DNA of 64,000 bases from Paenibacillus oceani (GTDB lineage: Bacteria; Bacillota; Bacilli; Paenibacillales; NBRC-103111): the NCBI RefSeq assembly GCF_014705615.1, contig NZ_JACXJA010000003.1:186001-250000 (forward strand), in the 5' to 3' direction. The notes under the pieces are model-generated. The model was given only the letters and a program-made list of their open reading frames with translations, ran no database searches and was not told where the DNA came from. Both the position numbers and the translations under genes were made by a program. Below, piece by piece: positions 53,664-61,716 of the stretch. Numbering within the stretch: the stretch's first letter is position 1; every line of letters starts with the position of its first letter.

Positions 53664-54377
53664 TTAATTTCCCGGACCGGCCAGAGAACCGTTGAACTTG
53701 TAGCCCCCTCCGCGGACGGTTACGATGTAAGTAGGATGAGCCGGGTCCGGCTCTATTTTTTTGCGGACATTGCTTATATGTACCATGACGGTGCGGGGAT
53801 CTCCGATCGAGGGAGACTCCCATACCTGAGTGAACAGCTGATCCAGACTGTAGACGCGGTCCGGATTTTTGGCGAGCAGCAGCAGCAGCTGGTACTCCTT
53901 GGCCGAGAGCGTCACGACTTCGCCCGAGAGACGCACCGTAAAGCTTTTCGGATCGATCGTCAGCTCCCCGAACGTCAGCGTATGCTCCGGCGTTACCGGT
54001 TCGGACTGCATCCGGCTTCTCCGCAAGTGCGCTTTCACCCGCGCCACCATCTCACCCGGACTAAAAGGCTTTGTAATATAATCGTCCCCCCCGACGCCGA
54101 GGCCTAAAATCTTGTCCAAATCTTCGCTTTTACAGCTTAAAAACAATATCGGTGCTTTCGTCATTTTACGGAGCTCCAGACATACCTCGAATCCGTCGAG
54201 ATCCGGCAGCTGGATGTCGAGAATAATCAGGTCGGGCTTGGATTTGTCGACCATCTCGATAGCCCCGTAGCCGTCAAGCGCAGTTAAGGTTTGGTACCCT
54301 TCACGGGCCAAATAAAGGCAGATCAGTTCGATTATCTCGACTTCATCGTCCACAATCAGTATTTTTTCTCGTCGCAT
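53664..54377 (-). CDS. OmpR-family response regulator
   Basis: 237 residues. Receiver domain 1-120 with acidic pocket D10, D11 and the phosphorylation site D54 (LIILDIQLPDLDG), and K in YITKPFSPGE; the C-terminal winged helix spans about 140-230 (LTFGELTIDPKSFTVRLSGEVVTLSAKEYQLLLLLAKNPDRVYSLDQLFTQVW..DPRTVMVHISNVRKKI). No histidine kinase gene is adjacent, so it is an orphan and its partner is elsewhere. Gly-Gly (GVGGDDYITKP) replaces the common Gly-Ala at that position. It is monocistronic. Confidence 0.94.
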   Translation of the reverse strand: MRREKILIVDDEVEIIELICLYLAREGYQTLTALDGYGAIEMVDKSKPDLIILDIQLPDLDGFEVCLELRKMTKAPILFLSCKSEDLDKILGLGVGGDDYITKPFSPGEMVARVKAHLRRSRMQSEPVTPEHTLTFGELTIDPKSFTVRLSGEVVTLSAKEYQLLLLLAKNPDRVYSLDQLFTQVWESPSIGDPRTVMVHISNVRKKIEPDPAHPTYIVTVRGGGYKFNGSLAGPGN

Positions 54378-54561
54378 GGATTCCTCCCTGAGCCTGGCGT
54401 AGGACGACTTACCGTCATGTCATATACAGGCATAGGAAGCTTCCGTCAGGAAGCCTCCGCTTCCTAATGAATAGGACAATAGTCTTATTATACCTCTTTT
54501 CTGGTATAAATCCAGATGATACGGGTATCCGCTGCGGTTAACTGGAACTTGCTGCCGATCC

Positions 54562-55569
54562 TCACACGGTCCAGCGGATCAGCAATCCGGCGTAAGTGAG
54601 TCCTCCGCCAAAGCCGAACAACAGCATCGTATCGCCCCGGTTCAACCGGCCCGCTGCTGCCGCGTCGGATAGGGCGAGCGGGATGGAGGCGGCCGACGTA
54701 TTGCCGTAACGGATCATGCTGACGAGTGTCCGGTCTGCGGGAAAGCCGCTTTTCTCGCAGATCGACTCGATCATCCGCATGTTGGCGCTATGAGGGATAA
54801 ACCAGTCGACGTCGTTCATGGACAATCCGGCTTGGTTCAGCAAAGCGTTCATTCCTTGCGGAACGGTCTGAACCGCCCATTTGTAGACCAGGCCCCCGTT
54901 TTGGACGAGCTTCTTCGAATCGCGCAGAGGCTGGCCGTTTAGTGTATCGCTTAAACCGGTCCGGTAAATATGAACGCCGCCGCTTCCGTCGGAGCCGACG
55001 TGAGACGTTATAAAGCCGGAGGTGTGCCCGGTCCGTTCGACGAGAGCCGCTCCGGCTCCGTCGCCGAATAAGATGCAGCTGGTCCGGTCCGTGTAATCGG
55101 TAATGCGGGACATCGTGTCGGCGCCGAGAACCAGTACTTTGCGATGAAGTCCGGCTGCGATCAGTCCGTTTGCGAGATGAAGAGCATACGTAAACCCGGC
55201 GCAGGTGGCGTTCAGATCGACCGCTCCCGTCGCCTGAATGCCGAACCGCTCTTGGATTTGACAAGCGACCGACGGAAACGGGAAGTCCGGCGTATGCGTG
55301 GCGACTAGAATGAGATCGGCGTCTTGAACAGTCACGGGATAACGGGACAGCATGTTTTCTACGGCGGCAAAGCATAGGTGGCTTGTGAATTGATCCGGGG
55401 CGCAGATGCGCCTTTCCCGTATGCCGGTTCTGGAAACGATCCATTCGTCGTTCGTCTCGACGATTCGGGCGAGATCGTCATTGGTCATTATATGGTCCGG
55501 CACGTAGCCGCCGATTGCCGTGATCGCCGCATGTGCAGGGAGCGCCGATTGACTGGCCGAATAGCTCAT
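54562..55569 (-). CDS. fabH: Beta-ketoacyl-ACP synthase III
   Basis: 335 residues. Catalyses the first condensation in type II fatty-acid synthesis, using acyl-CoA (branched starter units in Bacilli) and malonyl-ACP. The catalytic triad is C123 (NATCAGFTYAL), H260 (IPHSANMR) and N290 (RYGNTSAAS); the family start ITAIGGYVPDHIMTNDDLARIVETNDEWIVSRTGI is complete. A FapR-type operator lies 40 bases upstream. It is monocistronic, not next to other fab genes, so it is probably a second fabH copy; a different starter preference is possible. Confidence 0.94.
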   Translation of the reverse strand: MSYSASQSALPAHAAITAIGGYVPDHIMTNDDLARIVETNDEWIVSRTGIRERRICAPDQFTSHLCFAAVENMLSRYPVTVQDADLILVATHTPDFPFPSVACQIQERFGIQATGAVDLNATCAGFTYALHLANGLIAAGLHRKVLVLGADTMSRITDYTDRTSCILFGDGAGAALVERTGHTSGFITSHVGSDGSGGVHIYRTGLSDTLNGQPLRDSKKLVQNGGLVYKWAVQTVPQGMNALLNQAGLSMNDVDWFIPHSANMRMIESICEKSGFPADRTLVSMIRYGNTSAASIPLALSDAAAAGRLNRGDTMLLFGFGGGLTYAGLLIRWTV

Positions 55570-55608
55570 GGTATCCGCCTTCTTTTCATTTGGAATGTGA
55601 TCAAGTAT

Positions 55609-55625
55609 TAGAACCTGGTACTAAA
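55609..55625 (-). promoter_or_regulatory. FapR-type operator upstream of fabH
   Basis: TTAGAACCTGGTACTAA is a 17-base palindrome differing at one position from the published FapR consensus TTAGTACCTGRTACTAA. It is in the leader/promoter region of fabH, where FapR repression relieved by malonyl-CoA is known in Bacillus. Confidence 0.88.
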
Positions 55626-55799
55626 TCTAAATTAAATGTATCAAATCGTTTTGGAATCGTCAACCGGTATCGGTCCTTATTTAAGTAAATCGTTCAGGAC
55701 GAAAAAACCGGCAATCCCCGAATGACTGAAATCAAAGCGAATAGCACTCCTGCCGTTTTGGCATATTAGGGGTAATGAGCCGAAATGGAGGAATGCAAC

Positions 55800-56564
55800 G
55801 TGAACAAGGCGATTCATCGCCGCTATAAACAAACGTTCGTCGTTTTCGTAACGCTGGTCGTGTGCTTATTCGGGACCGCTTCAAACGCCGGCGCTTTCGG
55901 CAAAGGCGCCAAAGGACCGGATGTATATGCCGTTCAGGGGATGCTGAAATCGCTCGGTTATTTTACAGGGATGATTACCGGGTACTACGGTTCCGAGACG
56001 GAAGCGGGGGTCAAACGATTTCAGCAACGGTACGGACTTCCGGTTACCGGAGCGGTTGACGACAAGACACTGGAATCGATCCTCTACGCCTATGCCAATG
56101 CGAAGATTATTAAGCGCCCCCCGTCGCCGAAACAGCCGTCACCGTCACCGTCGCCTTCTCCGAAGCCGCCTGAAAGCGGGGTCCGTGCGGAAGAGGGACA
56201 GATGATCGAGCACGTCAATACCGCACGCAAGGCGGCCGGGCTGCAGCCGCTTGCGGCCGATTCGAAGCTGTCTGAAGTAGCGCGGCTCAAGAGCAAGGAT
56301 ATGATCGACCACGACTACTTTTCGCACCAGTCGCCGACCTACGGTTCTCCGTTCGAGATGATGCAGAAGTTCCATATTACATACTCGACGGCCGGCGAGA
56401 ATATCGCCTGCAATCAGTCGGTGGAGGCGGCCCACGAGGCGTTGATGAATTCCCCGGGACACCGGGAAAATTTGATGAACGCCAGCTTTACCCGGATCGG
56501 CATCGGCATCGTGGACGGAGGACCTTGCGGGAAAATGTTTACGCAACTGTTTATCGGGAAGTAA
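55800..56564 (+). CDS. Secreted CAP-domain protein with N-terminal peptidoglycan-binding domain
   Basis: 254 residues from the GTG at 55800 behind GGAGG. Signal peptide in residues 1-30 (RRYKQTFVVFVTLVVCLFGTASNAGA); a PG_binding_1 domain at about 37-95 (GPDVYAVQGMLKSLGYFTGMITGYYGSETEAGVKRFQQRYGLPVTGAVDDKTL); a Pro/Ser/Lys linker (PSPKQPSPSPSPSPKPP); and a SCP/CAP (YkwD-like) domain at 130-254 (VNTARKAAGLQPLAADSKLSEVARLKSKDMIDHDYFSHQSPTYGSPFEMM, SPGHRENLMNASFTRIGIGI). This is the architecture of spore-coat or cortex-associated CAP proteins of the SafA/YkwD kind; function in the family is not settled. Confidence 0.92.
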   Translation: MNKAIHRRYKQTFVVFVTLVVCLFGTASNAGAFGKGAKGPDVYAVQGMLKSLGYFTGMITGYYGSETEAGVKRFQQRYGLPVTGAVDDKTLESILYAYANAKIIKRPPSPKQPSPSPSPSPKPPESGVRAEEGQMIEHVNTARKAAGLQPLAADSKLSEVARLKSKDMIDHDYFSHQSPTYGSPFEMMQKFHITYSTAGENIACNQSVEAAHEALMNSPGHRENLMNASFTRIGIGIVDGGPCGKMFTQLFIGK

Positions 56565-56731
56565 AGCTGGAGCGGAGATTCCGCTCCTTTTCCGCTTCCG
56601 GCTGCTGCGTACCCGGCCTGCGCGGCGCTGCCAGCCTTTCACTAGGGAAATCGGGCATGCGGAATCAATCAACGGAGCATCCTAATGTTGTTCGGCCATA
56701 CCCTACAACTGACAACAAGGAGCTGAAACGA

Positions 56732-57460
56732 TTGGCGACCAAAACGATCAAGCTTGCAGTTCTCGCTTCCATTGTAGCTGTTGCGGCGACCGGCTGCGGT
56801 GCCCGGCATGAAGGTTCCGGCACGAATGACGGCATGAAAACAAGCAATTATCGTCCTTTTCAGTACGGCACGGGGAATACGAAGGATATGAGACTTGGCT
56901 TCGACCGCTATCAGACGGCCGATCCGAATCTGATCCGGGATAACGACAGCATGCGCGACGGCCTAAACCGCGACAACGGCATTACGGGATACGATCAGGA
57001 TGGCGTCAACAACTGGAGAGACTACAAGGATCAGCGCGGAATGGCGGGGGGAGCTTACCCGGGCGTCGGCGCTCCGGCAGACGGTCTGCATCGCAACACG
57101 AAGATGGAAGCCGCTCAGGATATCGCCAATCAGCTTACGGCGATCGAGCCGGTCCGAAACTGCAACGTTTTGCTGACGGACAACAATGCTTACGTGGCGG
57201 TTTCCACCAAAAACGGCGAGGATCTGGAAGGATCTCAGGAAGTGAAAAACCGGATCGCCGAACAAGTCAAAGCGATGCGTCCGAACGTTCAGAACGTTCA
57301 CGTCTCCGCAAACCCGGATTTTGTAAGCCGGATCAACGGTTACATGCAGGACATGCAGGCGGGCAAGCCGGTATCGGGGATGATGGAGGAATTCAATACG
57401 ATGGTACAGCGTATGTTCCCGACGAATGTTCCTGCACCGGCACCTGCCGCAGCGCCTTAA
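56732..57460 (+). CDS. YhcN/YlaJ-family sporulation lipoprotein
   Basis: 242 residues from a TTG start behind AAGGAG; earlier in-frame starts lie in the upstream gene's end. The lipobox is AATGC with C22. The mature part has a polar Asn/Asp/Arg/Gly-rich first half (RPFQYGTGNTKDM, NRDNGITGYDQDGVNNWRD) and the conserved YhcN domain (NTKMEAAQDIANQLTAIEPVRNCNVLLTDNNAYVAVSTKNGEDLEGSQEVKNRIAEQVKAMRPNVQNVHVSANPDFVSRINGYMQDMQAG), ending in an Ala/Pro tail. Such lipoproteins sit in the spore inner membrane and influence germination or outgrowth. A weak hairpin follows. Confidence 0.9.
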   Translation: MATKTIKLAVLASIVAVAATGCGARHEGSGTNDGMKTSNYRPFQYGTGNTKDMRLGFDRYQTADPNLIRDNDSMRDGLNRDNGITGYDQDGVNNWRDYKDQRGMAGGAYPGVGAPADGLHRNTKMEAAQDIANQLTAIEPVRNCNVLLTDNNAYVAVSTKNGEDLEGSQEVKNRIAEQVKAMRPNVQNVHVSANPDFVSRINGYMQDMQAGKPVSGMMEEFNTMVQRMFPTNVPAPAPAAAP

Positions 57461-57477
57461 CACAAGAAGCTGAAGCT

Positions 57478-57499
57478 AGCCCCCGAAGCGACGGGGGCT
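57478..57499 (+). terminator. GC-rich hairpin after the sporulation lipoprotein gene
   Basis: AGCCCCC (57478-57484) pairs with GGGGGCT (57493-57499), loop of eight; only a weak T stretch (GCTTGAT) follows. Confidence 0.45.
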
Positions 57500-57682
57500 G
57501 CTTGATATACCCGGCAATACTTGACATACATACACGATTGCCCTATATGGCTTTGCAGAGGAAACCGCGCCCATTTTAATGGCCCGCCGCACCAACGAGA
57601 TGCCTTGCTCATATTATACCTTTGACTGTATCCCTACACCTTGTAACTATATACAAAACCCAAGCAAGGAGGGGTGGCGATA

Positions 57683-57907
57683 TTGAAGGGTAACGACCAC
57701 AAAAACAAATTTCTACTGACCAACCGCGAACGCGAAGTCTTTGAGCTTTTGGTCCAAGACAAAACGACGAAAGACATCGCTGGGCAACTGTTCATCAGTG
57801 AAAAGACCGTCAGAAACCATATTTCTAACGTGATGCAGAAATTAAACGTAAAAGGTCGGTCGCAGGCGGTTGTCGAGTTGATTAAGCTTGGGGAATTAAA
57901 AATTTGA
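57683..57907 (+). CDS. gerE: Spore-coat regulator GerE
   Basis: 74 residues from the TTG at 57683, the length of B. subtilis GerE. A single LuxR/GerE helix-turn-helix: LLTNREREVFELLVQDKTTKDIAGQLFISEKTVRNHISNVMQKLNVKGRSQAVVELIKLGELKI, nearly identical to the known protein over the core. The GTG at 57674 is too close to the AAGGAGGGG site, so TTG 57683 (eight bases away) is preferred. GerE acts late in the mother cell with sigma-K to switch coat and surface-glycan gene expression. It has its own terminator. Confidence 0.95.
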   Translation: MKGNDHKNKFLLTNREREVFELLVQDKTTKDIAGQLFISEKTVRNHISNVMQKLNVKGRSQAVVELIKLGELKI

Positions 57908-57938
57908 TGCATGCCGGATTTTTCGGCAAAAGACCGAC

Positions 57939-57988
57939 CTTCCTTCCACTTGCCGCGTATGGGTGCGGGTGGAGGGAAGTTTTTTTAT
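57939..57988 (+). terminator. Terminator of gerE
   Basis: CTTCCTTCCAC (57939-57949) pairs with GTGGAGGGAAG (57969-57979) with one wobble, followed by TTTTTTTATTT. Confidence 0.88.
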
Positions 57989-58068
57989 TTGGTTGCTTGC
58001 ATGACAAAACTGCCAGATCGGAAACAAGAAGGCCCGATTCCATGACGAACTGGGGCGCTCGGCTGAGC

Positions 58069-59157
58069 TCACTCCCAGGAAATTTTTACTCCATGCTTCT
58101 CATAAAAACCGGTTATCGCCGCATGGTCCATCCGCTCGTCAGGGAGGTCCTCCGGATAATAAATGCCGGGCGCAAGCGGCCGCTCCTTGGGGAGACGCAA
58201 TAGCTTCTCCGCCTGTACGGCAGCGCCCAACGCGGTCAGATGGGTTTGGCCAAGCGGATCAGTGATGGAGACATTCCGCTCCGCCCGGTTCCCCTCCGCA
58301 TCCAAGCCTTTCAGAACAATCCGGATATGATGGGCGCTGCCGGTACCCGGATTGTAGAGGATGCCTCGTCTGAGCCCGCGGAATCGCTCTCCGCTAATCA
58401 TCTTCCATATTCCGCTCTTGATCAGCATGACGATGGACTGGGTAGCCGCTTTGCTGTCGAAAGCGATCCGGAAGCTGGCCGAGGCGATCGCCTCCGTCCG
58501 GATCAGAGTCTCGTGGTCGGGGGTATCGAGCCGGTAGCAGCGGGTCGCGTATCCGTTTGGAAATTGCACGCGGACGGGATCGGACATCGGATAGACGAGG
58601 CGTCTCCCTGCCGGTTCCATCACGGGAAAAGGAATCGTCATTCGATCCATATATGCTGTAGAATCGGGACCGGCCTTGTCTTTCAGCGAGTATAACGCGT
58701 AGAGGTCGGCCTCAACCTGATGAAGCGGCTGCGCATAGAGCTTCGCGAACAAGGCCGCGGTCCCGGCCATCCATCCCGAAGCCATTACGACAGGTGCGCG
58801 AAGCTCCATCGAGTTCAGCTTATCGACCGATTGGCGGAACAAAGAGGTCCAGCGGGTAATGTCGATGAGCGGGATGCTTCTCCGGACGGCAGACAGAAGC
58901 AACCGGTCCTGCAAGTCGTTGACGGCGTTGACGATCAGCGCCGGCTTGTTGTCGATACACATCAGCGGGTCTTCGGAATTGTTGTCCACGACGGCGGTAT
59001 GAATCTTGCCGTTGCCGAACGGCGCCGCTTTTCCGGGTGTTCTGCCGCCCAATACAATCGTCAGATCGGGATAGCGGGCGTGCAGAATTTCGCCGATTTG
59101 CCTGCCGACGACACCATGTCCGCCTACGATAAGAACGCTTTGTTTGTCCATGTCCAT
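58069..59157 (-). CDS. Saccharopine dehydrogenase-like NAD(P)-binding protein
   Basis: 362 residues. N-terminal Rossmann fold SVLIVGGHGVVGRQIGEILHARYPDLTIVLGGRTPGKA (residues 7-44), ALIVNAVNDLQDRLLLSAVRRSIPLIDITRW and VVMASGWMAGTAALFAK, typical of the saccharopine-dehydrogenase-like oxidoreductases; the C-terminal half has no specific motif. ATG 59157 has GGAGGTTA in front. The gene upstream encodes an ArsR regulator and the gap carries the same operator motif as the regulator's own promoter, so it is probably an ArsR-controlled target. Substrate unknown. Confidence 0.82.
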   Translation of the reverse strand: MDMDKQSVLIVGGHGVVGRQIGEILHARYPDLTIVLGGRTPGKAAPFGNGKIHTAVVDNNSEDPLMCIDNKPALIVNAVNDLQDRLLLSAVRRSIPLIDITRWTSLFRQSVDKLNSMELRAPVVMASGWMAGTAALFAKLYAQPLHQVEADLYALYSLKDKAGPDSTAYMDRMTIPFPVMEPAGRRLVYPMSDPVRVQFPNGYATRCYRLDTPDHETLIRTEAIASASFRIAFDSKAATQSIVMLIKSGIWKMISGERFRGLRRGILYNPGTGSAHHIRIVLKGLDAEGNRAERNVSITDPLGQTHLTALGAAVQAEKLLRLPKERPLAPGIYYPEDLPDERMDHAAITGFYEKHGVKISWE

Positions 59158-59173
59158 TAACCTCCAATAGTAA

Positions 59174-59187
59174 GTTTAAGTGTTTAA
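59174..59187 (-). promoter_or_regulatory. Putative ArsR operator upstream of the dehydrogenase-like gene
   Basis: GTTTAAGTGTTTAA (plus-strand reading) in the 95-base gap after the ArsR gene matches GTTTAAATGTTTAA upstream of the ArsR gene in 13 of 14 bases. Confidence 0.55.
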
Positions 59188-59252
59188 TTATTTCGACATA
59201 ATAGGGTTGAAAATAGGAATGTCGCTGTACCAGCTTAACCCGGGTAAGGGCG

Positions 59253-59573
59253 CTAGCACCGGCATTCCTCTTCCACAAAAACGACGAGCTGCTTCATCAG
59301 CGAGATCGCATCGTCGAACGCCAGCCTGTAGTACATCTCCGTTCCTTTTTTCTGGACGGCGAGCAGGCCGGTTTGACGCAAAATTTTCAGATGATGGGAG
59401 ACGGTCGGCCGCGACATCGGAATATGCTCGGCGATCTGGGTCACATTCATCTGCTCCTTGTCGATTAACAGGGCTACGATCTGCTGGCGGACCGGATCTC
59501 CCAAGCCGATAAAATAAGGGCCTAACTGCTCGAAGATGTGAATCGCCTTCTGATTGCCGGCAACTTCGCTCAT
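59253..59573 (-). CDS. ArsR-family transcriptional regulator
   Basis: 106 residues. Winged helix: IGLGDPVRQQIVALLIDKEQMNVTQIAEHIPMSRPTVSHHLKILRQTGLLAVQKKGTEMYYRLAFDDAISLMKQLVVFVEEECRC. The HTH recognition helix is SRPTVSHHLKIL. The C-terminal ECRC pair could be a metal site but the typical ELCVCDL motif of helix 3 is missing, so it may sense something else. ATG 59573 has GGAGTT upstream. A perfect palindrome GTTTAAATGTTTAAAC lies 20 bases before the start, consistent with autoregulation. Confidence 0.92.
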   Translation of the reverse strand: MSEVAGNQKAIHIFEQLGPYFIGLGDPVRQQIVALLIDKEQMNVTQIAEHIPMSRPTVSHHLKILRQTGLLAVQKKGTEMYYRLAFDDAISLMKQLVVFVEEECRC

Positions 59574-59593
59574 CGTTTCAACTCCGTTACTAT

Positions 59594-59609
59594 GTTTAAA
59601 TGTTTAAAC
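59594..59609 (-). promoter_or_regulatory. Putative ArsR autoregulatory operator
   Basis: GTTTAAATGTTTAAAC, two overlapping GTTTAA units ending in a GTTTAAAC palindrome, lies 20-36 bases upstream of the ArsR start. It shares 13 of 14 bases with the site at 59174-59187. Confidence 0.6.
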
Positions 59610-59862
59610 GAATTATATGCGATCCGGTTCCAAAATTCAAGCTGCAATTGTTCGGAACTTCTTATGGCGGCGTTTCACATCCGAGAACCCTCCATTGGCG
59701 GCGGTTATCCTGGTGTCGGCCGGCTGGTAGTCGTTTTGCTTCCGCTCCTTCCCGGGGCGGAGGCTTTTTAGCTTTATGGCGCGCTCCCCGCGTGATACAC
59801 TGGTGTCAACCCAAGAACTATAGCGATCCGTATCGGTTCGATTACGCAAGGAGGGCAGCACG

Positions 59863-60720
59863 GTGAGCGCCGTTTTATTCAAGCCGTTAGACGTATTCTA
59901 CAGCGAAGCCGGGGGGAACATGGCGTTTCACTCGCATGCGCATTTCGAGCTTTATTATTTTCATGGGGGCAAGACCACCTATTTGATCGGGGATAAAATA
60001 TTCGTGCTGTCGCCGGGCGATCTGATTCTGATGCACGGCATGACGCTGCATTGCCCGAAAGTCGATCTAAGCGTCCCCTACCGGAGGACGATCGTTCATT
60101 TCGATCCGGTGTTTATGAAATCGTTTGCGGACGTAGCGTTTTCCGTTAATGTGTTGCAGCCGTTCTACGAGCTGAGAAACCATCGCATCCATCTGTCGGG
60201 GGACGTGCGGGAGGAAGTGGAGACGAAGCTGAGGCGGATGGTGGCGCTGGGAGCCGAAGGGGGGAAGACGTCGAAAGACCGGCAACTGCTCGTATTTGCC
60301 GATCTGCTGCTCCAGGTGTACGAGCTGTGCGAGCAATCGGCCGATTCGCCGAACGCGTTCCCGTCGGATAAAGAGCGTCATGTGCAAAGCATCGTCGGGT
60401 ATTTGGAGGAGCATTACCAGGAAGATTTGCATCTGGAAGATTTGGAGGAGCACCTTCATTTGAATAAATATTATTTGTCAAAGTTGTTCAAGGAAGTGAC
60501 GGGAGCGACGATCTTCGATTATTTGTACCACCGCAGAATCAACCAGGCGAAAATTCATTTTCTGCTCAGTCGCGAAATGTCCGTTACCGACGTGTGCTAC
60601 AAGGTCGGCTTCAAGCATCCGTCCCACTTTACCCGCATCTTCAAAAGCCGGGTAGGCTGTACGCCCGATCAATACCGCAGGGAGACGAGAGGCGGTATCA
60701 CACCAATGACAGTTAAATGA
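59863..60720 (+). CDS. AraC-family transcriptional regulator with cupin-type N-terminus
   Basis: 285 residues, GTG start behind AAGGAGGG. N-terminal AraC-type cupin sensor (FHSHAHFELYYFHGGKTTYLIGDKIFVLSPGDLILMHGMTLHCPKV), C-terminal AraC DNA-binding domain (LHLEDLEEHLHLNKYYLSKLFKEVTGATIFDYLYHRRINQAKIHFLLSREMSVTDVCYKVGFKHPSHFTRIFKSRVGCTPDQYRRE). It lies 131 bases upstream of a sugar isomerase and oxidoreductase on the same strand, which it probably activates in response to a sugar. Confidence 0.93.
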   Translation: MSAVLFKPLDVFYSEAGGNMAFHSHAHFELYYFHGGKTTYLIGDKIFVLSPGDLILMHGMTLHCPKVDLSVPYRRTIVHFDPVFMKSFADVAFSVNVLQPFYELRNHRIHLSGDVREEVETKLRRMVALGAEGGKTSKDRQLLVFADLLLQVYELCEQSADSPNAFPSDKERHVQSIVGYLEEHYQEDLHLEDLEEHLHLNKYYLSKLFKEVTGATIFDYLYHRRINQAKIHFLLSREMSVTDVCYKVGFKHPSHFTRIFKSRVGCTPDQYRRETRGGITPMTVK

Positions 60721-60851
60721 CCCGAGCCGATTCGGCAACGAGAAAGAAGTGCCGGAATCTCCGGATATGATAGCATGGAGGAAACGAATGCCGCGCTTCC
60801 GATCAGCAGGAGCTGTCAATCCGGAGCTGCACGGCCGAAGGAGTGTCTAAC

Positions 60852-61703
60852 TTGAAATTTGCGGTATTTACGGTCATGATGCCGGAGTATACGGTAGAGA
60901 ATACGGTGTCCGCCTTGAGCCGGCACGGCTACGACGGTGTCGAATGGCGGGTGGCGCCGATCGATCCGGGCAAGCTTCAGGAGAAGCCTTCGTTCTGGGG
61001 CAACAATCACAGCACGATTCATGTGGATTCGTCCGAGCAAGAGCTGCTTGCCGTCAAACGTCTCATGGAAGATGCGGGGCTGGCTTGCGTCAATCTCGGC
61101 TGTTATTTGAAGGTGGGGGATCTGGCCGCCGTCGAGCGGGACATGCGTACCGCCAAGCTGCTTGGCGCGCCTTCGATCCGGGTGGCCGTACCGGGCTATA
61201 ACCGGACGAGAACGTACGGCGACTTGTTCAAGGAAGGCCGGGCCTATCTGGAGGGCGTTCAGGAGCTGGCCGGTCAGTACGGCGTTCAAGGCTTGATTGA
61301 GATGCATATGAACTTTATCGCTCCGAGCGCAGGGCTGGCCAGAAGGCTTGTGGAAGGACTCGATCCGGCGAGAATCGGCGTCATCTATGATCCCGGGAAT
61401 ATGGTATACGAAGGGTACGAGCAGTACCGGATGGGGCTGGAGCTGCTGGACGAATATTTGGCCCATGTTCATATCAAAAACGCATGGCCGGAGCGAAACC
61501 CGGACCGCAAAACCGAAAACGATCCGTTGTGGAGAACGGTGTCCGCCCCGATTCATGAAGGCTGCGCCAATTGGCGCCAGGTGATCGGCGATCTGAAAAG
61601 CGTCGGATACGACGGCTGGGTCAGCTTCGAAGATTTCAGCCAATCGGCTCCGTCCGAGCAATTACTGGCCGACAATATCGCTTATATCAAATCGTTGCTG
61701 TGA
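60852..61703 (+). CDS. Sugar phosphate isomerase/epimerase-type TIM barrel protein
   Basis: 283 residues from TTG 60852, spaced eight bases after GGAG; a GTG at 60843 is too close to that site. MKFAVFTVMMPEYTVENTVSALSRHGYDGVEWRVAP, LIEMHMNFIAPSAGLARRLVEGL, GVIYDPGNMVYEGYEQY, LAHVHIKNAWPERN and WVSFEDFSQ are family motifs. The metal ligands E, D, H and E are in place. It is followed after 13 bases by a Gfo/Idh oxidoreductase; together with the AraC regulator it forms a small sugar-catabolic unit. Confidence 0.88.
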   Translation: MKFAVFTVMMPEYTVENTVSALSRHGYDGVEWRVAPIDPGKLQEKPSFWGNNHSTIHVDSSEQELLAVKRLMEDAGLACVNLGCYLKVGDLAAVERDMRTAKLLGAPSIRVAVPGYNRTRTYGDLFKEGRAYLEGVQELAGQYGVQGLIEMHMNFIAPSAGLARRLVEGLDPARIGVIYDPGNMVYEGYEQYRMGLELLDEYLAHVHIKNAWPERNPDRKTENDPLWRTVSAPIHEGCANWRQVIGDLKSVGYDGWVSFEDFSQSAPSEQLLADNIAYIKSLL

Positions 61704-61716
61704 GGAGCGAATAGAG

